A DNA stretch of 64,000 nt from Bacillus_P idriensis_A. Its GTDB lineage: Bacteria; Bacillota; Bacilli; Bacillales; Bacillaceae. The notes beneath the pieces are model-generated. The model was not told the origin of the DNA, searched no databases, and worked only from the letters and a program-made list of their open reading frames with translations. Shown in pieces: positions 1 through 8,423 of this stretch. The first letter of the stretch is position 1, and every line of letters starts with the position of its first letter. Made by a program: the position numbers and the translations under genes. The DNA lies in assembly GCF_050483325.1 (NCBI RefSeq), contig NZ_JBCMYF010000001.1, positions 124,001 to 188,000 of the forward strand. Reading direction: 5' to 3'.

Positions 1-211
1 TCTTACTGCCCTCCAGTGCATTCTGAACAACATGCTGCAAATCGGGATCGATTGTTGAGTTCAGTGCTACTTGGTAAAGGGAATGTGCTTCATGAAACGC
101 AGTGAAAATGGTCCATAAATCCATCACTTCCCCCACATGCAGGGGAGGTTTAGGATCTTGATCAATAAAGTTTTTAATCATAGCTGATATGGATTCGATA
201 GCTCTTGTCAT
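1..211 (-). CDS. N-terminal part of a DUF3231-like protein (runs off the window)
   Basis: Only the first 70 codons lie in the window; the gene continues past base 1. The reverse-strand reading starts at an ATG (209-211) behind a GAGGTGA ribosome binding site and has no stop to the window edge. It reads MTRAIESISAMIKNF and later LHVGEVMDLWTIFTAFHEAH. The pattern of a helix around an LW motif followed by a second amphipathic helix resembles the helical-bundle DUF3231 family, common in Bacillus and of unknown function. The family call is from memory of its general look and is tentative; the gene itself is well supported by start, ribosome site and open frame. It lies in the same direction as the two catalase genes, but a terminator-like hairpin separates it from the Mn catalase. 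Confidence 0.5.
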   Translation of the reverse strand, partial: MTRAIESISAMIKNFIDQDPKPPLHVGEVMDLWTIFTAFHEAHSLYQVALNSTIDPDLQHVVQNALEGSK

Positions 212-275
212 AAGTCACCTCATAGAAATCATTCTTTTTATTGTTTCCAAAAGTCTGCTTAAAATGAGAGAAATG

Positions 276-304
276 AAAAACAGCCTTTTATTAAAGGCCG
301 TTTT
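276..304 (-). terminator. Hairpin terminator after the manganese catalase gene
   Basis: On the minus strand an AAAACGGCCTTT arm, a short AATA loop and an AAAGGCTGTTTTT arm form a stem with one mismatch ending in a T run, just beyond the catalase stop codon. Confidence 0.6.
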
Positions 305-309
305 CATAT

Positions 310-1167
310 TTATTGATTCAGATCGTTTAAGCCGGGGCTGTGTTCATTCGGCATCTCTGGAAGATCTGGCACCGGATAGCCCTTTGGAGGATCTGTAACC
401 TGTAAATCTCCGCTGTTTCTGCTTGGGGATTCACCTGTGAAAATTTCGCCAATGCGGGTCGAATCCAAGCGGAAATTAAATTGTGCATTGTGAAAACCCA
501 TTTCAACATATTTTCTGCATTCAGGATATTTGTTAATATCATAATTTGGAATTGGGAAAATCTTGCCCCAGTTAACTCCAAGTGTTTCAAGTGCTTTTGC
601 AAACGCATTTTGATGGGCATTGTCGCGCACAATCAAAAAAGCAATGGTTTCTCTAAACGTTTTATTAGAGCTCATTTCATATATTCTCGATTTTTGGAGA
701 ACACCTGTTGATTCGAGAATCACGTTATTCAGCAAGTCGCTAATTAAATTTCCATGACTGTAAACCCATGACCCGTTCCATGGATTTCCCCCAGCATCAA
801 CAGGAAGTGAAGCTTGAGCTCCCATAATATAATGATGTGGATTTCCATGCGTCACCGGGTCTGCAAGCGGTGCTTCACTGGGGCCTGAATTCCCGGCTTC
901 ATTCACTTCCCCCGAGCCATTTAACAGCTGATTAATCGTTGTTTGAACAAGTTCTACATGGCTGATTTCTTCAAGGAAAACGCCTCTGATTAAATCGCGG
1001 TACTGTTTATCTTTTCCCCTGAAGTTGGCACTTTGAAAGGAATATTGCATCATCGTGCGCATTTCACCGAACTGGCCGCCGAGTGCTTCCTGCAAAACTT
1101 TGGCAGCGGCAGGATCCGGCTTGTCTGGAACAATCATATTGATTAAATCTTCTTTGTAAAAATACAT
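310..1167 (-). CDS. Manganese catalase (di-manganese, ferritin-like)
   Basis: Disproportionates hydrogen peroxide with a di-manganese centre in a four-helix bundle; cytoplasmic or spore-associated in Bacillus relatives. The 285-residue product has the family's usual length. The expected metal ligands are all visible: Glu35 (GGQFGEM), Glu67 and His70 (EEISHVEL), Glu152 (ILESTG) and His185 (RDNAHQ). The spacing of 33 residues between the last Glu and His equals that of the Lactobacillus and Thermus enzymes. The start is an ATG with GGAGAG seven to eight bases upstream. The proline-rich C-terminal tail (PDLPEMPNEHS) is typical of the Bacillus branch. It is close to katG on the same strand, but a 597-bp gap with repeats separates them, so they are probably not co-transcribed. 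Family call is secure; sporulation association (CotJC-like) is not shown. Confidence 0.93.
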   Translation of the reverse strand: MYFYKEDLINMIVPDKPDPAAAKVLQEALGGQFGEMRTMMQYSFQSANFRGKDKQYRDLIRGVFLEEISHVELVQTTINQLLNGSGEVNEAGNSGPSEAPLADPVTHGNPHHYIMGAQASLPVDAGGNPWNGSWVYSHGNLISDLLNNVILESTGVLQKSRIYEMSSNKTFRETIAFLIVRDNAHQNAFAKALETLGVNWGKIFPIPNYDINKYPECRKYVEMGFHNAQFNFRLDSTRIGEIFTGESPSRNSGDLQVTDPPKGYPVPDLPEMPNEHSPGLNDLNQ

Positions 1168-1362
1168 TATTCATCTCTCCTAATTGGCAAAGCTGATGCC
1201 TGTATTAATATTCGTGAAAAATTAGTCATAAGAATACTGCTTTTTAAAAGACATGGTTTATTTTGCACAAGAGGTGTTAATTGATACTGTTTTTTAAAAA
1301 AGGAAAGAAAAATACCTGTCAGAAAATAATTAAGGGGCTAGAGGGGAAAGAAGACGCCTGGT

Positions 1363-1553
1363 TGATTCCACTTATTTGTGCAAAAACCATAATAGTGGAA
1401 ACATAGCATGCGTTTGATTCCACTTTTCCGTGCAAAAACCAAAATGGTGGAAACAAAGCGTGTGTTTGATTCCACTTTTTCGTGCAAAAACCAAAATCTT
1501 GGAATCGCAGCGTGCATTTGATTCCACTTTTCTGCACAATAACCAAATTTTTA
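1363..1553. repeat. Tandem array of a 52-bp unit, 3 full copies plus a partial
   Basis: Units begin at 1363, 1415, 1467 and 1519, an exact 52-bp period. Each starts TGATTCCACTT, continues GTGCAAAAACCAAAAT and ends near GTGGAAAC..AGCGTG. Within a unit, TTCCAC and GTGGAA can pair as a weak hairpin. Copies differ by a few bases, so this is not a recent slippage product. The reverse-strand open frame through it (1319-1546) only reflects the repeat period and is not a gene. No function can be assigned. The rest of the 1168-1764 gap holds the hairpin repeat at 1560-1690 and nothing else I can support. Confidence 0.85.
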
Positions 1554-1559
1554 GAGGGT

Positions 1560-1690
1560 AATCAAAAATAACAATTTATGCAAAAATAGCCTAATGAAAA
1601 GAGCCAAAGAAAAAAGAAATTCAAGTTGGAATTTCACATATTAGTTCGGATTTTTCTTTGGCTGAAAACCTTTTGTTCCAGCCTCTTTTA
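1560..1690 (-). repeat. Intergenic hairpin repeat, copy 1 (reverse orientation), possible katG terminator
   Basis: The stretch 1601-1690 is the reverse complement, with few changes, of 23258-23350 (shared core includes CCAAAGAAAAATCCGAACTA and GAAATTCCAACTTGAATTTC). GCCAAAGAAAAA and TTTTTCTTTGGC at its ends can pair, giving a long stem downstream of katG that could terminate its transcript. The adjoining 1560-1592 resembles the right flank of the GC-rich repeat at 23495-23540 (AACAATTTATGCAAAAATAG against AACAATCTATGCGAAAATAG), so two repeat modules lie side by side here as they do near 23.3 kb. Confidence 0.7.
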
Positions 1691-1764
1691 TATATATGAA
1701 TTTAAGGCTTCAAGACAACCTTCACACACTCATCTTCATGATCATTAAAGATTTTGTTCGCTAC

Positions 1765-3999
1765 TTATTGTCTTACATCAAAACGGTCGGCATCCATTAC
1801 TTTCACCCAGGCAGAAACGAAGTCATGCACAAACTTTTCTTTGTTGTCATCTTGTGCGTACACTTCTGCAAGTGCGCGAAGAATGGAGTTAGAGCCGAAG
1901 ACTAGGTCGAAGCGGGATGCAGTGCGCACCACTTCACCTGTTTTACGGTCACGCCCTTCGTATTGATTGAAGCCGGCCGGTTTCCACTCAATTCCCATAT
2001 CTAAAAGATTGACGAAGAAATCATTTGTTAATTGGCCAACGCGGTCTGTGAATACACCATGTGTTGTACCGCCATGGTTTGTCCCAAGGACACGCATTCC
2101 GCCAAGAAGCACCGTCATCTCAGGTGCTGTCAATCCCAGTAACTGAGCTTTATCGACGAGCATTTCTTCAGGGCTGATAGAGTATTCAGCTTTTTGGTAG
2201 TTGCGGAATCCGTCAGATACCGGTTCTAAAACGTCGAAGCTTTCGGCATCTGTCTGTTCGGCTGCTGCGTCACCGCGGCCTGGGGTGAATGGAACCGTTA
2301 CATCAAAGCCGGCATCTTTCGCAGCTTTTTCAACCGCTGCACTTCCTCCAAGGACGATCAAATCAGCGAGGCTGATTTTTTCAGCAAACTGGCTTTGAAT
2401 GCTTTCGTACACATCCAGAACTCTTACAAGTTCAGCAGGCTCATTCGCTTCCCAGTCTTTTTGAGGAGCTAACCTTACTCGTGCCCCGTTTGCGCCCCCG
2501 CGCATATCAGAACCGCGGTATGTGCTTGCAGATGCCCAGGCTGTTTTTACAAGCTGGCTCACTGTCAGGCCAGAGGTAAGGATTTTTTCTTTTAAGTCTG
2601 CGGCTTCAGCATCTGATAATGTGTAATCTCCAGCAGGAATTGGATCCTGCCAAACGAGTTCTTCCTGCGGCACTTCCGGACCCCAGTATCGCACTTTCGG
2701 CCCCATGTCGCGGTGAAGAAGTTTGAACCATGCACGCGCAAACGCATCCTCAAACTCTTCTGGGTTTTCATAGTATCTGCGGGAGATTTTCTCGTAAGCC
2801 GGGTCAGTGCGCAATGCCATATCTGCCGTTGTCATCATTGTTTTGACTTTGATGGATGCATCCTCAGCGTCCGGTGCCATATGATCTTCTGGAAGATTAA
2901 CTGCCTGCCACTGATATGCTCCGGCTGGGCTCTTTGTCAGTTCCCACTCGTAGCCTAATAACTGTTCGAAGTAGCCGTTGTCCCATTTCGTCGGGTTTGC
3001 TGTCCAGGCACCTTCGACACCGCTTGAGATCGTGTCACGGCCTTTTCCTTTTCCGTGCTCGCTCAGCCATCCGAAGCCTTGAGTCTCAAGTGTTGCTGCT
3101 TCCGGATCATCACCTACAAGAGATGGGTCGCCTGCACCGTGTGCTTTGCCAAAAGTATGTCCGCCGGCAATCAGAGCAACGGTTTCTTCATCATTCATTC
3201 CCATACGGTAGAAAGTATCGCGGATGTCCTGTGCGCTTCCAAGAGGATCCGGCTTGCCGTTTGGTCCTTCCGGATTGACATAGATAAGTCCCATTTGAAC
3301 CGCTGCAAGAGGGTTTTCAAGTTCACGGTCGCCTGAGTACCGGTTGTCGGCTAACCACTCTTTTTCATTTCCCCAGTAGACGTCTTCTTCCGGGTGCCAG
3401 ATGTCTTCACGTCCTGCACCGAAGCCAAATGTTTTCAGTCCCATTGATTCAAGTGCTGCATTTCCTGTTAAAACAAGTAAGTCAGCCCAGGAAATTTTGT
3501 TACCGTATTTTTGCTTGATTGGCCAAAGCAAACGGCGGGCTTTATCTAAGTTTACGTTGTCCGGCCAGCTGTTCAGAGGTGCAAAACGCTGTGAGCCAAA
3601 AGCGCCGCCTCCGCGTCCGTCAGCAGTACGGTATGTACCGGCTGCGTGCCAGGACATGCGAATGAAGAAGGGACCGTAATGACCGTAATCTGCCGGCCAC
3701 CAATCCTTACTGTCTGTCATCAGGCTATGAAGATCTTTCTTTAATGCATCATAGTCCAGTTTTGAAAATTCTTCTTTATAATTGAAGTCTTCTCCAAACG
3801 GATTTGATTTTTTATCATGCTGACGAAGAATGCTGAGGTTCAGCATGTTTGGCCACCAGTCTTTGTTTGTTGTGCCTCCAGGTTTTCTGGAAGTCGTGAT
3901 GGCGCTGTCTTTGTGGCCTCCGCCTGCACCAGTTATAGGGCACTGGCCTTCACCTGCTGCTGTATGGCTTTTTTGATCGCGGCTATTGTTATCGTTCAT
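1765..3999 (-). CDS. katG: Catalase-peroxidase KatG
   Basis: Bifunctional haem catalase and peroxidase that removes hydrogen peroxide in the cytoplasm. The product (744 residues from ATG 3997-3999) has the two-domain class I peroxidase layout: an active N-terminal half and a degenerate C-terminal half starting near residue 430. Visible active-site residues are distal Arg114, Trp117 and His118 (RMSWHAAGTYR), Tyr240 (LIYVNPEGP) and Met266 (FYRMGM), which form the Met-Tyr-Trp adduct of the family, and proximal His281 (GGHTFGKAH). I chose the ATG at 3999 over a TTG six bases further upstream because GGAGGGG lies eight bases before the ATG but only two before the TTG. PerR-box-like palindromes upstream suggest induction by peroxide. 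It is one of two unrelated peroxide-removing enzymes here, with the manganese catalase. Confidence 0.97.
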   Translation of the reverse strand: MNDNNSRDQKSHTAAGEGQCPITGAGGGHKDSAITTSRKPGGTTNKDWWPNMLNLSILRQHDKKSNPFGEDFNYKEEFSKLDYDALKKDLHSLMTDSKDWWPADYGHYGPFFIRMSWHAAGTYRTADGRGGGAFGSQRFAPLNSWPDNVNLDKARRLLWPIKQKYGNKISWADLLVLTGNAALESMGLKTFGFGAGREDIWHPEEDVYWGNEKEWLADNRYSGDRELENPLAAVQMGLIYVNPEGPNGKPDPLGSAQDIRDTFYRMGMNDEETVALIAGGHTFGKAHGAGDPSLVGDDPEAATLETQGFGWLSEHGKGKGRDTISSGVEGAWTANPTKWDNGYFEQLLGYEWELTKSPAGAYQWQAVNLPEDHMAPDAEDASIKVKTMMTTADMALRTDPAYEKISRRYYENPEEFEDAFARAWFKLLHRDMGPKVRYWGPEVPQEELVWQDPIPAGDYTLSDAEAADLKEKILTSGLTVSQLVKTAWASASTYRGSDMRGGANGARVRLAPQKDWEANEPAELVRVLDVYESIQSQFAEKISLADLIVLGGSAAVEKAAKDAGFDVTVPFTPGRGDAAAEQTDAESFDVLEPVSDGFRNYQKAEYSISPEEMLVDKAQLLGLTAPEMTVLLGGMRVLGTNHGGTTHGVFTDRVGQLTNDFFVNLLDMGIEWKPAGFNQYEGRDRKTGEVVRTASRFDLVFGSNSILRALAEVYAQDDNKEKFVHDFVSAWVKVMDADRFDVRQ

Positions 4000-4072
4000 A
4001 CTCAATTCCCCTCCTATATGATTGTTTTGTGAATAAAGGTGAATATACTAACGATTGTGATAATTCAATATA

Positions 4073-4104
4073 AAATAATCATTATCAATTTATAATTATA
4101 CTAA
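4073..4104 (-). promoter_or_regulatory. Two PerR/Fur-type operator boxes upstream of katG
   Basis: Compared with the PerR consensus TTATAATNATTATAA, 4090-4104 (TTATAATTATACTAA) matches 12 of 14 and 4073-4087 (AAATAATCATTATCA) matches 11 of 14. The second also resembles a Fur box (TGATAATNATTATCA) on the minus strand. They lie 74-105 bp upstream of the katG start. On the minus strand TTGATA followed after 17 bases by AATTAT overlaps the inner box and could be the katG promoter. PerR control is inferred from the match and from the target gene. Confidence 0.55.
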
Positions 4105-4226
4105 AATATAGTTTATATTTGAAGCAATAAGGTTAGAGAAAAATGAAAAATTATGAAAGGTTAAAAAAACGGAATGAAAAATTAATTCCGATGGAAAATG
4201 GCGAATATTCGAATTTAAAGAATAGA

Positions 4227-4257
4227 TTGACAATATTCTTCAAACATATGGTAATAT
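4227..4257 (+). promoter_or_regulatory. Candidate sigma-A promoter of the TAXI TRAP operon
   Basis: TTGACA at 4227-4232 is followed by GGTAAT (17-base spacer) or TAATAT (19-base spacer, 4252-4257), about 50 bp upstream of the GTG start at 4308. Confidence 0.5.
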
Positions 4258-4307
4258 AAAAATGTAGAATTGTTACAATTAAATGACAAAGAGGGGGAAA
4301 TTTACTA

Positions 4308-5297
4308 GTGAAATTGCGTAAAAGTTTATTAGCGGTCATGCTTCTTGCTGTTGTGATGATCATTTCGGCCTGCGGCGGGAATGATGCTGCAACTGGTTCC
4401 GGGGGCGGTTCAGGAGATTCCAAGCCGAAAACACTTCGTATTCTTACAGGCGGAACGGGTGGTACATATTACCCTCTTGGCGGATCATTCGGCGATATCA
4501 TTTCTGATAGCACGGATTATAAGGCAACTGTTCAGTCTTCAGGTGCATCTGTTGAAAACATGCAGACTCTAAAAAGCGGAGATGCTGAGATTGCTTTTTC
4601 TCAAACAGATATCGCGACATATGCATTAAGCGGAGAGAGTATGTTTAAAGATAACAAGATTGATAATGTACTGGGCCTTGGTACGTTATATAACGAAACA
4701 GTTCAATTAATAACTACTGATAAAAGCGGCATTAAATCAGTAGAAGATCTAAAGGGCAAAAAAGTATCTGTAGGCGCAATCGGTTCAGGAGCTTACTTAA
4801 ATGCTACACAAGTTCTTGAAGTTCACGGCTTAACAGTAGATGATATTCAGGCTCAAAACCTTTCATTTGATGAGTCAACAGAAGGAATCCAGGGCGGCAG
4901 CATTGATGCAGCATTTGTTACAGCAGGAACTCCAACTGCTGCGGTTGAAACTCTTTCAGCTCAAAACAAGGTAGTAGTCGTGCCGCTTGAAGCTGACAAA
5001 GTGAAAGAGCTTATCGAAAAATATCCATTCTACTCTGAGGATGTTGTTCCGAGCGGCACATATAAGATTGGTGAAGACGTGAACACAGTCGCTGTAAAAG
5101 CGATGCTTGTGGTTCAGGATGAGCTTGATGAAGATCTTGTATACGACATCACAAAATCAATCTTTGAAAACACAGATAAAATTGCTCATGCAAAAGGAAA
5201 ACTAATTAAAGCAGAAACAGCACTTGAAGGAATCGGCGACTTAAAGCTGCATCCTGGAGCAGAGAAATACTTTAAAGAAAAAGGCGTACTGAAATAA
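4308..5297 (+). CDS. TAXI-family TRAP transporter substrate-binding lipoprotein
   Basis: Extracytoplasmic substrate receptor of a TRAP (sodium- or proton-driven) transporter. The GTG start follows GAGGGGG. Residues 1-21 form a lipoprotein signal peptide with Cys22 as the anchor (IISAC), then a Gly/Ser-rich linker and the TAXI core starting LRILTGGTGGTYYPLGG near residue 45. The family binds small anionic or amphipathic solutes such as glutamate or 2-oxoglutarate; no substrate can be read from this sequence. The DUF1850 gene and the fused permease follow directly, the usual order for TAXI systems, so it is almost certainly the first gene of a three-gene operon. Confidence 0.9.
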   Translation: MKLRKSLLAVMLLAVVMIISACGGNDAATGSGGGSGDSKPKTLRILTGGTGGTYYPLGGSFGDIISDSTDYKATVQSSGASVENMQTLKSGDAEIAFSQTDIATYALSGESMFKDNKIDNVLGLGTLYNETVQLITTDKSGIKSVEDLKGKKVSVGAIGSGAYLNATQVLEVHGLTVDDIQAQNLSFDESTEGIQGGSIDAAFVTAGTPTAAVETLSAQNKVVVVPLEADKVKELIEKYPFYSEDVVPSGTYKIGEDVNTVAVKAMLVVQDELDEDLVYDITKSIFENTDKIAHAKGKLIKAETALEGIGDLKLHPGAEKYFKEKGVLK

Positions 5298-5359
5298 GGG
5301 TTTGAGAGATAGGCCGCAGAGAAACTGCGGTCTATCGCTTGATTTTGGAGGAAACAGGG

Positions 5360-5866
5360 ATGAAGAAAAAACGATTATACGTTCTCTTGCTTTTCATCTT
5401 GGTCATTCTCATCTTTTTTCTCCCGTTTAAAAAAACCGCAGCTTTTCACTTTGAAGACACAAACAGGCTATTGGCATACATTTCTGTTAAAGAAACGGAT
5501 ACTTTTCAAATAAAGTATACTCATTCCATTCATCTGACAGATGTGATGGAAACATATGAGCTTTCGAATAAACAGATCAAACAAATTGAACTTTCATATG
5601 AGACGTTTGCGGTAGGCATGCCCTCTGGACCTGAAGGGGAAGAGACTTTTGAAAGGAAGGATGGCCGTTATATCATTTCAAATATGAATCGGATATTTCC
5701 TTTTTTTGATTTAAGAACAGGACAGGTAGTTGCCAATCACAGAGTCGTTTACAAAGGAAAAGAATATGAATTGAAAAAATACATAAAACCCGGTACATGG
5801 GTCAGAATCAGCTATGAAACCATGAATCTTTTTCAGCTTTTGAGAGGAGTGAAAATAAATGAGTGA
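5360..5866 (+). CDS. DUF1850 protein, TAXI-TRAP partner
   Basis: A 168-residue protein with one N-terminal membrane segment (about residues 6-23) and an outward domain containing a TIKYTHSIHLTDV-like stretch (here FQIKYTHSIHLTDVMETY), typical of DUF1850. The family occurs repeatedly between the receptor and permease of TAXI TRAP transporters, as here; its role is unknown. I chose the ATG at 5360, with GGAGG eight bases upstream, over an in-frame TTG at 5339. Its stop overlaps the permease start by eight bases (ATGAGTGA), which implies translational coupling. Confidence 0.8.
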   Translation: MKKKRLYVLLLFILVILIFFLPFKKTAAFHFEDTNRLLAYISVKETDTFQIKYTHSIHLTDVMETYELSNKQIKQIELSYETFAVGMPSGPEGEETFERKDGRYIISNMNRIFPFFDLRTGQVVANHRVVYKGKEYELKKYIKPGTWVRISYETMNLFQLLRGVKINE

Positions 5867-7823
5867 AGAGAACAAAACCTTATCAGCAGAAGAACAGCAA
5901 GCCATTCTTGAAAAATATGACCCTGAATCCGCAACAAGAAAACTGACAGGTGTTTTTGCCTGGATTGTCTTTTTTGGCTTGCTTGCTTTTTCACTCTTTC
6001 AGCTATACACTGCCATCGTCTCCGTATTTACTGCACAAATTCAGCGTTCTGTTCACTTAGGTTTCGCTTTATCCCTCATTTTCCTCTTATTCCCGATAAC
6101 AAAAAATAAGAAGAAAACCGGGAAATGGCAGGTAAGCCCGCTTGATATCATCCTAGCCCTGCTCAGTATTGCTGTAGGAGCTTACTGGCCGCTTTTCATG
6201 GAAGATATCGCCATGAGGGTAGGCATTTTAACAACAACAGATTTTGCTATCGGATTAATTGCGATTTTATTAGTATTAGAAGCAACAAGACGTGCAGTGG
6301 GACTGCCGATTACCATTATTGCAGTAGTTTTTATGCTATATGGATTATTTGGACAATATATGCCGGGATTTTTGCAGCATGGGGGACTGAGTTTAGAGCG
6401 CCTTGTTCAAACTATGTTCTTTACTACGGAAGGAATTCTTGGAACTCCTCTTGGGGTATCTGCTACGTTTATCTTCTTGTTCTTGCTGTTTGGATCGTTT
6501 CTTATCCAAACGGGAGTTGGGCAATACTTTAACGATCTTTCTGCCGCGATTGCAGGAAAACGAGTAGGAGGACCTGCTAAAGTTGCCATTTTCTCCAGCG
6601 CCCTGCAAGGAACAATCAGCGGAAGTTCCGTTGCAAACGTTGTTACATCAGGTGCTTTTACCATTCCGATGATGAAAAAATTAGGATATAAACGGGAATT
6701 TGCAGGCGCAGTTGAAGCGGCAGCATCTACAGGCGGACAGCTGATGCCCCCAATCATGGGAGCCGCAGCATTCCTGATGGTTGAATTTATCGGAAACGGC
6801 ATCACATATTGGGATATTGCCAAAGCTGCAGCGATTCCGGCAGTTCTATATTTTACTGGTATCTGGATTATGACTCACTTTGAAGCAAAGAGACTGGGTC
6901 TTCGGGGACTAAAAGAAGAAGAAATGCCAAATCGCAAGGAAGTTTTAAAGAAAATCTATTTGCTGCTTCCGATTGTTGCAATCGTGGTGCTGTTGATGAC
7001 AGGAGTACCTGTTATGCATGCAGCTCTGTATTCTATATTAATTGCCATAGGAGCAGGCTTTATTAATAAAGAAACACGCATGGGGCCAAAAGCAATTGTT
7101 TTGGCACTTGTTGATGGTGCGAGATCAGCATTGTCCGTTGCAGCTGCAACAGCGGCAGCTGGAATTATTGTAGGGATTGTCACAAAGACAGGTCTCGGTT
7201 TAACTCTTGCAAATGGTTTAATCGATTTGGCGGGCGGAGCGATTATTCCAACTTTGTTCCTTACTATGATCGCCGCTCTCATTCTGGGGATGGGTTCACC
7301 GACCACAGCAAACTATGTGATCACTTCAACAATAGCTGCACCCGCTATTATTTTCCTTGGCTATCCAGATTTGGCGGCTCATTTATTCGTTTTCTATTTT
7401 GGAATAATAGCCGACATCACACCTCCTGTTGCTCTTGCAGCGATTGCTGCGGCCGGGGTATCAGGCGGAGAACCAATCAAAACAGGAGTTATCTCTGCAA
7501 AGCTCGCCATTGCAGCCTTTATTATTCCGTATATATTCGTTCTGCAGCCGCAAATGCTGTTAATCGATACAACGCTGCCCGAAATCGCCTGGGTTGTCTT
7601 CACGGCAGTTTCCGGTATGATCGCTATTGGAGCGGGAATGATTGGTTTCTGGATGAGAAAACTGCACTGGATTGAACGGCTACTCGCCATCGCCGCAGGC
7701 TTGCTGCTTATCTATCCAGAGGGAATTTCGGATACGATCGGCTTAATTCTTTTTGCAGGCTTATTCGCGATCCAGTTATTTATGAAAAAAGATAAAGATC
7801 AAAATTTAGCACAGCAGGCATAA
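5859..7823 (+). CDS. TRAP transporter fused permease (TAXI type)
   Basis: A 654-residue integral membrane protein that fuses the small four-helix and large twelve-helix TRAP permease subunits, as is usual for TAXI systems. The N-terminal third (residues 25-130) holds the small-subunit segments. The large-subunit part has conserved stretches ALQGTISGSSVANVVTSGAF, TGGQLMPPIMGAAAFLM and, in its second half, MGSPTTANYVITST and IADITPPVALAA. It overlaps DUF1850 by eight bases and is followed by a strong terminator, so it ends the operon. The substrate is unknown. Confidence 0.93.
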   Translation: MSEENKTLSAEEQQAILEKYDPESATRKLTGVFAWIVFFGLLAFSLFQLYTAIVSVFTAQIQRSVHLGFALSLIFLLFPITKNKKKTGKWQVSPLDIILALLSIAVGAYWPLFMEDIAMRVGILTTTDFAIGLIAILLVLEATRRAVGLPITIIAVVFMLYGLFGQYMPGFLQHGGLSLERLVQTMFFTTEGILGTPLGVSATFIFLFLLFGSFLIQTGVGQYFNDLSAAIAGKRVGGPAKVAIFSSALQGTISGSSVANVVTSGAFTIPMMKKLGYKREFAGAVEAAASTGGQLMPPIMGAAAFLMVEFIGNGITYWDIAKAAAIPAVLYFTGIWIMTHFEAKRLGLRGLKEEEMPNRKEVLKKIYLLLPIVAIVVLLMTGVPVMHAALYSILIAIGAGFINKETRMGPKAIVLALVDGARSALSVAAATAAAGIIVGIVTKTGLGLTLANGLIDLAGGAIIPTLFLTMIAALILGMGSPTTANYVITSTIAAPAIIFLGYPDLAAHLFVFYFGIIADITPPVALAAIAAAGVSGGEPIKTGVISAKLAIAAFIIPYIFVLQPQMLLIDTTLPEIAWVVFTAVSGMIAIGAGMIGFWMRKLHWIERLLAIAAGLLLIYPEGISDTIGLILFAGLFAIQLFMKKDKDQNLAQQA

Positions 7824-7834
7824 CTGACTGGAAA

Positions 7835-7869
7835 AACATGAAAATCATTTTGATTTTCATGTTTTTTTT
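7835..7869 (+). terminator. Rho-independent terminator of the TAXI TRAP operon
   Basis: A perfect 13-bp stem, AACATGAAAATCA with TGATTTTCATGTT, a TTT loop and a T run. Confidence 0.9.
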
Positions 7870-8018
7870 AATCGAAACAAATTAAATGAAGCTCATCATC
7901 TAGTCGATTATTGTCCGGGAAATGAGTCGAATGGTAAAATATTCGATGATTTCGGAAGGGCAGTAAGTTAACTTTACAATAATTACCAATTTACACTTAA
8001 AGCCTGGGAGGACATCCA

Positions 8019-8423
8019 ATGAAGTATACTCAAAAAGACTTTAACGACAATCTATTAAACAGAATTACTACTACTGAGCAGAAACTAAAAAATCACATAG
8101 ATGACTTGATGAAAGAATATCAGCCTATTTTTAAAGATAACCTTAAGATTGACGGGGATTTTGAGCATGAGGGTCCTCATCCTTTCAAACCGGGTTATCG
8201 TTCTGCCGTATCTATTGGGATCATTGATGAAAGGGGAGAAATGGTCAATTTCCATACAGTGCCGATTTGGGAATGCGACTGGCGTTTCCTTGGTTTACAG
8301 GTTTCAACAAAGATTCCAGGCAGTAAGTTAGCTGGGGAACTTCTTGATGAATCTGCAGTAATGATTAAAAAGGAGTTAATGGAATTTATCCATGATCATC
8401 TGAGGGGGAAAATAATTGAATAG
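8019..8423 (+). CDS. Uncharacterised 134-residue protein
   Basis: I do not recognise this family. The ATG lies six bases after a GGGAGGA ribosome site and the codon use looks like that of its neighbours, so it is very likely a real gene. The protein is soluble and charged, with an N-terminal helical part (residues 1-40, TTTEQKLKNHIDDLMKEY) and a mixed domain with aromatic residues (PIWECDWRFLGLQVSTKIPG) and a helical C-terminus. It has no signal peptide and no membrane segment. It stands alone between the TAXI operon terminator and a 576-bp non-coding stretch. Confidence 0.7.
   Translation: MKYTQKDFNDNLLNRITTTEQKLKNHIDDLMKEYQPIFKDNLKIDGDFEHEGPHPFKPGYRSAVSIGIIDERGEMVNFHTVPIWECDWRFLGLQVSTKIPGSKLAGELLDESAVMIKKELMEFIHDHLRGKIIE

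Noticed and set aside
1319..1546. Open reading frame of 75 codons on the minus strand
   Set aside because: It is the translation of the 52-bp repeat array; the apparent peptide repeat follows the DNA period and there is no ribosome site.
2201..3679. Several plus-strand frames inside katG
   Set aside because: They are antisense to a full-length conserved gene and have no ribosome sites or family features.
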